Positions 46,470-57,300 of a stretch of DNA of 61,418 nucleotides are shown here, one piece after another. The stretch lies in the NCBI GenBank assembly GCA_019234815.1, contig JAFALA010000100.1, positions 1 through 61,418 on the forward strand, read 5' to 3'. Origin of the DNA: Burkholderiaceae bacterium. Lineage in GTDB: Bacteria; Pseudomonadota; Gammaproteobacteria; Burkholderiales; Burkholderiaceae_C. A program made the translations under genes and the position numbers. Numbering within the stretch: position 1 is the stretch's first letter; each line of letters starts with the position of its first letter. The notes beneath the pieces are model-generated. The model was not told the origin of the DNA and did no database searches. It worked only from the letters and a program-made list of their open reading frames with translations.

Positions 46470-47912
46470 TCAGTTCGCCTTGTCGTCGCCGCTGGCTTCG
46501 GCCTTGCGTTCGGTGGCGGTCTTGGATGCCAGGACCGGCTTGCCTTGCAGGCGGTTGAGCGCCTGCTGCAGCGGAAAGTCTTCCGGCGATCCGAACTCGG
46601 GCAGCGGCTTGGGAGGCTCGTGGCGCTTTTCAAACTCGGCTTCGAGCTTGTCGCGCTCCTCTTCGCGGGCCTTTTCGCGGGCTTCGTCCTTCTGCTCCGG
46701 GCCGTTGGCCAGGTGCTTTTCCAGATCGGCCTCGCGCGTACGCAGCGCGGCGAACACATTGCCCTCGGCGGTTTCGTCGAGCATCACGTCGGGCACGATG
46801 CCCTTGGCCTGGATGGAGCGGCCACTGGGGGTGTAGTAGCGCGCGGTGGTGATCTTCAGCGCGGTGTCAGGCCCCAGCTGGCGCACGGTCTGCACCGAGC
46901 CCTTGCCGAAGGTCTGGCCGCCCATGATGATGGCGCGCTTCTGGTCCTGCAGGGCGCCGGCCACGATTTCGCTGGCCGAGGCCGAGCCTTCGTTGACGAG
47001 CACGACCAGCGGCACATCCTTCAGCGCGTCGGGCAGCTTGCGCAACGGGTCGCTGCCGCGGTGCGCATAGAACTCGGGGTTGGCCTTGAACACGGCCTTC
47101 GATTCCGGAATCTGGCCGTTGGTCGACACCACCTCGGCATCGCGCGGCAGGAAGGCCGAGGCCACCGCCACCGCGCCCTCGAGCAGGCCGCCGGGATCGT
47201 TGCGCAGGTCCAGCACGATGCCCTTGATCTTGGGATCCTGCTTGTACAGCTCCTCAAGCTTCCTGGCGAAGTCGTCGACCGTGCGGTCCTGGAACTGGCT
47301 GATGCGCAGCCAGGCATAGCCGGGCTCGACGATCTTGGCGCGCACGCTCTGGACGTGGATTTCCTCGCGCGTGATAGTGACCGGGAAGCTGCGGTTCTCG
47401 CTCTTGCGGAAGATCATCAGCGCGACCTTGGTGCCGGGCTCGCCGCGCATGCGCTTGACGGCTTGGTCGAGCGTCAGGCCCTTGACGGCCGTGTCGTCGA
47501 TCTTGCTGATCAGGTCGCCGCTCTTGAGGCCGGCGCGGAAGGCGGGCGAGCCTTCGATGGGGGAGACGATCTTGACCAGGCCGTCTTCCATGCTGATCTC
47601 GATGCCGACGCCGACGAACTTGCCGGTCGTGCCTTCGCGGAATTCCTTGAAGCTCTTCTTGTCGAAGAATTGCGAGTGCGGGTCCAGCCCGGAGACCATG
47701 CCGGAGATGGCGTCGTTGATGAGTTTCTTCTCGTCAACCGGCTCGACGTAGTCGGATTTGATCATGCCGAACACGGCAGCCAGTTGTTGCAGCTCTTCGA
47801 GCGGCAGCGGCGCGAGGCTGCTGTGCGCGTCTGCTTGCAACTGCATCGTGGTCAGCGCCCCGGCCACGGCGCCCAAGGCGACCCAGCCTGCGACTTTCAG
47901 TTTGGCACCCAT
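46470..47912 (-). CDS. ctpA: S41-family C-terminal processing peptidase
   Basis: Periplasmic Ser/Lys protease of 480 residues. It has an N-terminal uncleaved or cleaved hydrophobic segment (about 6-26) and a PDZ domain (about 95-175, GVGIEISMEDGLVKIVSPIEGSPA). The catalytic Ser sits in NEGSASASEIVAGALQD and the Lys in FGKGSVQ. A charged C-terminal coiled region (about 405-450, KDEAREKAREEERDKLEAEF) is typical of Ctp proteins. It processes or degrades periplasmic targets. Divergent from the giant repeat gene. Confidence 0.93.
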   Translation of the reverse strand: MGAKLKVAGWVALGAVAGALTTMQLQADAHSSLAPLPLEELQQLAAVFGMIKSDYVEPVDEKKLINDAISGMVSGLDPHSQFFDKKSFKEFREGTTGKFVGVGIEISMEDGLVKIVSPIEGSPAFRAGLKSGDLISKIDDTAVKGLTLDQAVKRMRGEPGTKVALMIFRKSENRSFPVTITREEIHVQSVRAKIVEPGYAWLRISQFQDRTVDDFARKLEELYKQDPKIKGIVLDLRNDPGGLLEGAVAVASAFLPRDAEVVSTNGQIPESKAVFKANPEFYAHRGSDPLRKLPDALKDVPLVVLVNEGSASASEIVAGALQDQKRAIIMGGQTFGKGSVQTVRQLGPDTALKITTARYYTPSGRSIQAKGIVPDVMLDETAEGNVFAALRTREADLEKHLANGPEQKDEAREKAREEERDKLEAEFEKRHEPPKPLPEFGSPEDFPLQQALNRLQGKPVLASKTATERKAEASGDDKAN

Positions 47913-48378
47913 GATGCGAGTGTGTCCTATCGGTGAAGTATTGCGATGATTTCGGCGAATCCCGGGTAAACGCCTGGCGCAAGTGCGGATTGCTTGGTTT
48001 CCAGCTGCGTTTCACCGAGGGAAATAGTATAGGTCCGAGGCGCTTTAGACGCGCTGGATCTGCGCCCCTTAGGCCGCTTATTTTGGGGGTTTCCGGCCAT
48101 TTTGCCGGTATTTCCTCGAACGGGATCCGGGCGACATGACCAATGGCATCTCCGCGGCGGGAGAAAACCCAAAGCCCGCTCAAAGCCTGGATTTGGCGGG
48201 TATTTCCCGTGCAACTTTCAAACGGATGCGCCTGGCGGCGCCAAGCACGCGAATTGGCAGGTGTAAGCCTGCCAAACAGGTCTTTTCCAGCTCTTTTCGG
48301 CGCTTTGCCCGGGAACTTAAACCCTAAATTCACGGAGCCTGCCATCAGAGCGTTCTGAGGCGCCGAAAGAGAGATTTC
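47913..48378. promoter_or_regulatory. Divergent intergenic region, ctpA / giant repeat gene
   Basis: A 466-bp noncoding stretch between divergent genes. I see no convincing ORF and no clear -35/-10 pair. It holds a short ccggc...gccgg hairpin near 48090. A purine-rich gaaagagaga at 48365-48374 serves as RBS for the giant gene. Promoters of both genes must lie here or inside the flanking 5' ends. Confidence 0.4.
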
Positions 48379-51300
48379 ATGTCCACCGTCAGCTCCTACA
48401 CCACGACTCAGATTGCCCAGCTGTCCGGCTCCGCGCTGGCGGCGCTTTCGACCAGTGACTGGCAATCCCTGAGCCTGGCGCAGATCGGAGCGCTCACCAG
48501 TGCCCAGATCAACTACATCAGTGGCGCGGACTGGCTGGCACTCTCGACGCCGCAGGTGCAGGCGCTGTCCGTGCAGGCCGTGACGGGCCTCAGCGCGATC
48601 GGGATGCCCTTGGTCGCGAGCCAGGCGCTGGCGGCCTTCACGCCGGCGCAATTGAGCGCCATCGCCGCATCGACCATCCATGCGATCTCCGCGGCGCAGG
48701 CGCCGGCCCTGAGCAACAGCCTGCTCCAGAATCTCTCGAACGCACAGCTGACGGCGGTGTCGACGGCGCCGCTGGCCGCGCTGAGCACCGGGCAGGCGGC
48801 CTCGCTGACCACGGATGTGGTGTCAAGCCTGAGCAGCCTGCAGATCGGCGCGTTCACCAGCGTCCAGGCGCCTGTGCTCAGCAATGCCGTGCTGGCGATC
48901 TTGAATGACAGCCAAGTCGCGGGTTTGAACAGCAATGCGGTGGGCGCCTTGCAGACCAGCCAGGTAGCGGTACTGAACAACCAGCAGTTCTCCGACCTGA
49001 ACAGCAGCCAGGCTTCCGCGCTGACCGGCGCGCAGGTCCAGGTCCTGAATGGCGGGCAGCTGGGATCTCTCAGCACCTCGGCCGTGGGCGGCTTGAACAG
49101 CAGCGCCGTCAACGCCATGAGCACGGCGCAATTGGCGACCCTGTCCGACAGCCAGGTCGGCAATCTGACCAGCAAGGCGGTGTCGAGATTGAGCGCCGGC
49201 CAGGTGCAGTCGCTGGCGGCCGACCAGGTAGGGTCCTTGCTGACCTCGGCGGTGGCGGCACTGTCGACGGTCCAGGTGCAGGCCTTGCAGGCCAGCCAGA
49301 TCCAGTCCATGACCAGCGCCCAGATCGCCGCCATGAACAGCGCGCAGATCGCGGCCATGAGCATCAGCGACGTGCAGGCCTTGACGGATTCGGCGATGAG
49401 CGGATTCGGCAGCACCCAGGTCGCGGGCCTGTCGGTCACCGATCTGGCGGCCCTGGGCAATGACCAGATCGACAACCTTGGCACGCAGGCGCTGCGCGGC
49501 CTGTCGACGACGCAGCTGAACGCGCTCAGCCTGAGCCAGCTGGATTCCCTCAACTCGCTGCAGATCCAGTCGCTCGGCACGGCGCAGCTGCGGGCCTTGA
49601 GCGTGGCCAGCTTCGCATCCCTGACGCCGACGCAGCTGCAGGGCTTGAACACGGCCCAGGTGGTCAGCTTGACCACGACCCAAATGCCGCTGCTGTCGGG
49701 GCAGCAGCTCAGCCAGCTGAGCAACACCGCCGTGGCGCAGCTGAGCTCGCGCCAGTTCAATGTGATGACGCCCGACGAGCTGTCGGGCTTCACCACCAGC
49801 CAGATTGCCGCCATCAACACCGCGGCCCTGGCTGGACTGAGCACCGGGCAGCTGGCCTTGCTGTCGCCTCAGCAGCTGGATGCGCTGACGCCGGCCCAGA
49901 TTGCCGCCATGAGCACGACGCAGGTCGGCTACCTGGCGCAAAACGAGTTGGGCGCCTTGCTGCCGACGCAGGTCGCCGCGTTCAACTCGACCCAGCTGGC
50001 CGCGCTTGGGGCGGGCTTGCTCAACAACATGAGCGCGGCCGAGATGAGCGCCTTGACCGCCACGCAGCTCAACGCGCTGAACACCACGCAGATCAGCCAG
50101 CTCAGCACGACGCTGATTGCGGACCTGTCGGTGGCCACGCTTGGAGCGCTCACCACGGCGTCGTGGTCCGAGATGACGGCGGCGCAGCTGGGTGCTCTGA
50201 ATACGGCGCAGATCAATGCGCTGACCCACGCCGACTGGCTGGGCTTGAGCACGACCCAGGTGCAGGCGATCTCCAGCCAGGCCATGAGCGGCATGACCGG
50301 CGCGGAATTGGCGACCATCGGCAGCGTCGACTTCGCGGCCCTGACCAGCCTGCAGCTCAGCGCGATCACGTCGCAGGCCATGACCGCGCTGACCGCGGCC
50401 CAGGCCGGAGGCATCAGCGACGCGCTGCTGCAGAACCTGAATACGGCGCAGCTGAAGGCCCTGCCTTCGGTCCTGCTGGCCAGCCTCACCACCACGCAGA
50501 TGGCATCGCTGACCTCCGATGTGGTGCAGAACTTCTCCAGCGCGCAGCTGGGCCAGTTCAACAGCCTGCAGCTGTCGCAACTGAGTCCCGCGTCCCTGGC
50601 GGTCCTGAACGACAACCAGATGCTGGGCCTGACCTCGCGCCAGATCTCCGCCTTGTCGCCCGGCCAGGTCGCGGTGTTCAGCGACCAGCAGCTGTCGGAC
50701 CTGAACAGCGGGCAGGCCATGGGCTTGACGAGCGCGCAGATTGCCGCGCTGTCGGTGGAGCAGGTCAATGCGTTCAACACGCAGGCTGTCAGCGGCATGA
50801 ACAGCATGGCGCTGTCCGCGTTGAGCCCCGGCCAATTGGCCGGCATGACCGTGACGCAGGTCGGGGCCATGAGCAGCAATGCGGTGGTCGGGCTGAGTGG
50901 TGCCCAGCTGCAGGTGCTGACGCCGGACCAGGTGGGCTCGATGCTCAGCTCGGCCATCTCGGTGCTGTCGACCCAGCAGTTCCAGGGTTTCAGCACGGCG
51001 CAGCTGAACGAGCTGACCAGCGCTCAGGCCGCCGCCATGAACAGCGCGCAACTGGCCTCGCTGAGCACGGCCGCCGTGCTGGCCTTGTCGGACAGCGCCC
51101 TGAATGGCTTGGGATCCATACAGATCCGCGGCCTGACGACGGCCGATCTGAGCGTGATGAGCAACGAGCAGATCGACAACCTGAGCACGCAGGCGCTGAA
51201 CGCGCTGTCGAGCACGCAGCTGCTGGCGCTCAGCCTGAGCCAGCTCGATTCGCTGAATTCGAGCCAGATCGCCGCCTTGGGTTCGATGCAGCTGCGCGCG

Positions 51301-54300
51301 CTGTCGACCGCGGCGCTGGCTTCGCTCAGCGCGGACCAGCTGGCGGGCCTGAACACGCAGCAGATCACGAACATGACCTCCAGCCAGATCCAGGTGCTGG
51401 GAGGCAGTCTGCTGGGTGAAATGAGCAACAGCGCGGTGGCGCAGCTGAACTCGCGCCAACTGAACGCGATGACGCCGGCGCAGCTCTCCAGCCTCACGGT
51501 GACCCAGATGCCGGCGATCAACACCGCCGCCATCGCCGGCCTGTCGGACGCGCAGATCGCCAACCTCAGTCAGAATCAGCTGAACGCCTTGTCGGCGACG
51601 CAGATCGCGGCGATGACGACGCAACAGTTCGCCGACATGTCGGTGAGCGAGTTGCAGCAGCTGCTGCCGGGCCAGATCGCCGCAATGACCTCGAGCCAGT
51701 TTGCCCGCCTGACCGCGGCCGAGCTACAGGGCCTGGGGGATTCGCAGGTCGGCGTGCTGACCGTCAAGCAGCTGGCCGGATTGAATTCCACGCAAATCGG
51801 CCTGTTGTCGGCAGAGCAGCTGAGCATGCTCTCCAACACGGCCCTGCGGTCCCTGAACACCCTGCAGTTCAGCGCGATTGCGACCACGCAGCTGGGCTAC
51901 TTCAACAGCGCCCAGTTGCAGAGCTTCACCACGGCGCAGATCCGCGCCATGAGCGACAGCACCTTGGCGATGCTGACGCCGATCCAGGTCAACACGCTCA
52001 GCGGTCCGGAGATCACGGGATTTTCGACCCACCAGATCCAGCTGTTGAGCACGGCGCAGATGGCCGCGCTGTCGACGGCGGCGCTGGCGCAGCTGACCGG
52101 AACCCAGGCGGCCAATCTGTCCTCCGGCCAGGTGGCGGCCCTGTCGGCCCAGCAGCTGGCGGCGCTCAGCACGCAAGCCATCTACAACCTGACCACGCAG
52201 CTGACGACGGGCTTGTCGTCGAACGTGCTGACGGCGCTGCGGCCGGCGCAGATGGTCGGGCTGAACTCGGCGCAGCTGTCCATGATGGACACCAACGGGG
52301 CGCAGTCGCTGACCACCTCACAGCTGGCGGCCTTGACCAGCGTTCAGATCAACAAGCTGGGCGTGGCTGAAATTGCCGCGCTGACCGATGACCAGGTGGC
52401 GGGGCTGACGGCCACGCAGATCGTGGGCATGACCACCACGCAGCTGGCGGCCTTGTCGCCCGAGCAGTTCGGCAACTTGAGCCCCGCGGCGCTGAAGGCG
52501 CTGACGAATTTCGAGACTGCGTCGCTGAGCAGCGCGCTCGTGACCACGCTGTCGACGACGCAGATGGCCGCCTTGATGCCCGCGCAGATTGGCGTTCTGA
52601 GCAGCAACGTCATCGTCAACCTGGGCACGCAACAGCTGGCGGCCTTGTCGGGCGCGCAGTTTGCCTCCTTGACCCAAAGTCAGCTGCAGCTGCTCAATGC
52701 GGCGCAAATCGCCGGCTTGACGGCGGCCGAAATCCGCGCGCTGACCGGCCCGCTGGCGGCCTCGCTGAGCCCGACCCAGCTGGCGGCGCTCACCACGACG
52801 CAAATGCCGCAACTGAGCGGCACGGTGCTGGACGCCTTCAGCACGACGCAGCTCAACAACTTCAACTCCGCGCAGTTGGCCGCCATTTCGCCCACCGCGC
52901 TGGCCGGCCTGACGCTGGTGCAGCTCAACGGATTGTCCGGCGCAAGCCTGGCCTCCCTGACCACGGCGCAGCTGAATGCGCTCAGTCCGACCCAGTTCTC
53001 CAAGCTCAATACGGTGGCACTGCAGTCCCTCACGGACGCGCAGATGATGGCGCTGAGCTCGCAGGCGATTTCCGGCTTGAACAGCCTGCAACTGCCCGCG
53101 CTGACCTCGCAGCAGTTGAACGACCTTTCGTCGAGCACGATTTCCGGGCTGAGCAGCATCGTCATTTCGAACCTCAGCACCGCGCAGATCGGCGCGCTCA
53201 CGACCGTCCAGGTCCAGGGCTTGACCGGCATCCAGCTGAGCGGGCTTTCCGACGCGTCGCTGGGCGCCTTGAACACGGCGCAGGTGGCCCAGCTCAGCTC
53301 GGTCCAGTTCAACGGGCTCAACACGCACCAGATCCAGACCCTCAACACGGCGCAGGTCAGCGCCTTGAACACGGCCGTGATGATGGGTATGAGCCCAGGC
53401 CAGGCGCAGTCCCTGACCGTGACCGAGATCGCGTCGCTCTCCACCGGGCAGGTGCAGTTCCTGGGCAGCCAGACGGCGCTCAACATGAACACGGTGCAGC
53501 TGCAGAGCTTCAATTCGGCACAGATCGCAAATCTCAATTCCCAGGCGCTTGCGCAGCTCAACTCCAACCAGTTCAACCTGCTCAACCTGGCGGGCGTGCA
53601 GGCCCTGTCCAGCGCGCAGATTGCCGCCTTGAACAGCAAGGTCCTGTTTGGCCTGGGTACCGCCAACCTGAATCACCTGACCGACGCCGAGTGGAGCAAC
53701 ATCAGCTCGCAGCAGCTGACGGGCTTGAGCACCTCGCAGATGCAGGTGATGGCGACCAACATCCTGGCGGCCCTGAGTTCGAGCGCGATATCGGGACTGT
53801 CGGGCGGCCAGCTCGCCATGCTGAACCAGCAGCAGGTGCAGATGCTGAACACCGCCGACATGGTGTCCTTGAGCTCGATCGCGATCGCGGCGCTGAACAC
53901 CAACCAGCTGAGCTGGCTGAACACCAACCAGCTCAACATGCTGACCAGCTCGCAGCTGGGGCAAATGACGAGCACGCAGCTCAATGCCCTGAGCCCGGCG
54001 CAGTTGGCGAGCTTGAATCCGGCCGCCATGTCGAGCATGAACTCCATGCAGCTGTCGACCATGACGACGAGCCAGCTGCAGGCCTTGACGACCGCGCAAA
54101 TTCCGCAACTCAGCACCGCCGACATCAGCGCGCTCAATACCTTGCAGTTGCAGGTGTTCAGCACGGCCCAGATCCAGGCCATGTCGCCGGGCGACATCCA
54201 GGGCCTCAACAGCGTGCAGCTGATGGCCCTGAGCGCGGCCCAGATCCAGGCTCTGACGACGGCCCAGGTCGCCAGCATCGCGCCCGTCAACATGCCGGCG

Positions 54301-57300
54301 TTCAGCGCCAACCTCTCCCTGTTGAACACCCAGCAGGTGGCCGCCCTGACGGCGGGACAGCTGCAGGGCATGACCAGCACCGAATTCCAGAGCCTCAACA
54401 CGGCGCAGGTGGCGGCGCTGAACGTGACGGCGCTGACGCCTTTGCCCACCAACGATATCGCCTGGCTCACCACCGCGCAGATCGGCGCCTTGAACTCATT
54501 GCAGGTGGCCGCGCTCACGGGCGTCCAGCTGCATTCGATGAGCTCGACGCAACTGGGTGCCTTGAGCACGCTTGAAATCAATGAGCTGAGCGCCACCGCG
54601 GTTGCCGCGCTGGGGACCGATCAGCTGAACTTGCTGGGCAGCGCCGCCATCGTCGCGCTCAACACGAGTTCGATCACCTCGCTCAACACCCTGACGCTGC
54701 AGCAATTCACCAGCGTGCCCTTGCCGGGCCTTGGAACCGACCTGATCAACGCGCTGACGACTGCCCAGGCGATCGTGCTGGGCACGGCCGAGCTGGCCGC
54801 CATGAACAGCATGCAGCTGCAGGCCATCAGCATCGGTGATTTGCGCGTGCTGAGCACGCAGCAGTTCGCGGGATTCAGCAGCACGCAGCTCGACAGCATG
54901 ACCTCGGCGCAGATCGCGGCGTTCAACACGGCGGAAGTGGCCTTGCTGTCCGGCGCCACCCTGGCGGGCTTGAACCTGTCCCAGGTGGCCGCGCTGCAGA
55001 GCGTCGAAGTCGCCGCCATGAGCACGGCGCAAATCCAGGCCTTGACGCCCGATCAGATCACGCAGCTCAGCACCAGCGCCTTGCAGGCGTTCTCGCCGGC
55101 CATGTTCGTGGCCTTGAGTTCCTCGCAGATCTCGGCCTTGAGCGCAACGCAGATCGCCAGCCTGACGCCCGGCATGGTGCAGAGCCTGTCGCCCAGCGTG
55201 CTGCAGGCCATGAACGTGCTGCAGATCGGTGAGTTCAATTCGGCGCAGGTGCAGTTGATGAGCACCCAGCAATTGGCGGCGCTGTCGGACATCCAGATCG
55301 CGGCCATGAGCAATGCCGCCTTCGCGAGCCTGAGCGATCCGCAGCTGCGGAGCCTGACTTCGGCGCAGTTCGCCACCTTGACGGCCGCGCAGATCGGTTC
55401 GATCTCGCCGTACCACATCGGCGACCTGAGCCCGGGCCTGATCAGCGCCCTGAGTCCGCAGCAGGTTGCCGGCTTCAACGCCGCGCAGATCCTGTCCTTC
55501 AACTCGGCCCAGCTGGCGGCCCTGACCGATATCCAAATGGCGAGCTTGAGCGTGCAGGCGCTGCAGGCCATGTCGCCGACCCAGTTCGTCCAGTTCAGCC
55601 CGTCGCAGATCGCCTCCATGACGCAGATGCAGATCAATGCGCTGAATGTGTCCGAGATCATTGCGATGTCGACCACGCAGGTGGCGGCCTTGTCGGCCAG
55701 CGAGATCCAGGCCTTGTCGGCCGCGCAGCTGGCCAGCCTGAGCACGCAGCAGATCGCGGGACTGGGCGGCATCCAGATGCTGGCCCTGGCGCCGCAGCAA
55801 TTCGCCTCGCTGAGTTCGACAGGCGTCGCCGCGCTGTCCGCAGGCCAGCTGAACTCGGTCAGCGTTGCGGATCTGCAGTCCATGACGCCCTTGCAGATCG
55901 GCGCGCTCAGCACGACGGCATTGTCCGGTCTCGACACAGTACATGCCACGGCCTTCACCACCTTGGAGCTGGCGCAGATGTCGTCGGCGCAATTGGCGGC
56001 GTTGAACAGCTTGAACTATGGCGCGCTGAGCAGCACCCAGATCCAAAACCTGTTGCCGGACCAGATCGTGACGATGAGCACGACGGCCCTGCAGAACCTC
56101 GGCTCGGCGGGCATCGCGCTCATGAATACCGCGCAGATCGCCGCGCTGACGGATCCGCAGATCATGGCCATGACCTCGGCGCAGGTGCGGGCGCTGAGCC
56201 TGCAGGACGTGCAGGCGCTGGGCGCGGGCCAGCTGGCGGCGTTTTCGACCGCGCAAGTCCAGTTGCTGACCACGACGGAGTTGGCGGGCATGCAGCCCAG
56301 CCAGCTGGCCGGATTGTCAACCGCGGCGATTGCGGCGCTGACTCAGGCGCAACTCGCGGCCCTGCAGCCCTCGCAATTCCTCAACCTGTCGACGCCTCAG
56401 CTGGCTGCCTTGGCGCCGAGCCAGCTCGGCGCCCTGGGCACGAATGTCATTGCCGCCTTGAGTGCTTCGCAACTGTCGGGGCTGACCGTCAACCAGGTCC
56501 TGGCCTTGAGCCCGGCGCAGCTGTCCGCGCTGAGCGACGCCCAGATCCCAGGCCTGGCGCCGGCCGCCTTGCAAGCCATGTCGGCCAGCCAGTTTGCGCT
56601 GTTCGCGCCGGACCAGATCGCGTCGTTCAGCCAGGCGCAGATCAACGCCTTGAACGTGGCCGAATTCACGGGCATGAGCGCCGCGCAGTTCGGCGCGCTC
56701 TCCGCGGCACAGATCCAGGCGCTTTCGGTTCAGCAATTGCTGGCCATGACGACGCAGGAGGCGTCCCAGTTGACCGGGCTGCAGATGCAGGCGCTGACGG
56801 CGCAGCAGTTCGCGAGCCTCAACACCAATGACGTGGCCGTGCTGACGGCCGCGCAGCTCAACTCGGCGGCGGTCGGTGCGCTGCAGTCGATGACGGCGCA
56901 GCAGCTGGCTGCGCTGAGCACGACGGCGCTGGCGGGCCTGGACAGCGTGCATTCGGTCGCGTTCACGACCGGCGAGCTGGCGATGATGAGCAGCAATCAA
57001 TTGGTGGCGCTCAACAGCCTCGACTACGGCCCCTTGACCACGGCCCAGTTGCAGGCGCTCTCGCCCGACACGCTCAGCCTCATGAGCACGACCGCCTTGC
57101 AGGCGTTGGGCACGACCGGCATCGCCGTGCTCAGCACGGCGCAGATCGCCGGCCTGGCGGACACGCAGATCAGCTACCTCACCACGGCGCAGATCGCGGC
57201 CATGTCCACGCTGGACTTCCAGGCCTTGAGTGCGGACCAGGTGGCTCAATTGACGACCGCCCAGGTTCAGGCCATGAGCACGCTGGACTTTTCCGTGCTC

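Noticed and set aside
48823..51624. Long antisense frame (933 codons) and several others opposite the giant gene
   Set aside because: They arise from the 24-bp periodicity and high GC of the repeat gene; their products are Arg/Gln/His-rich mirror repeats with no start signals.
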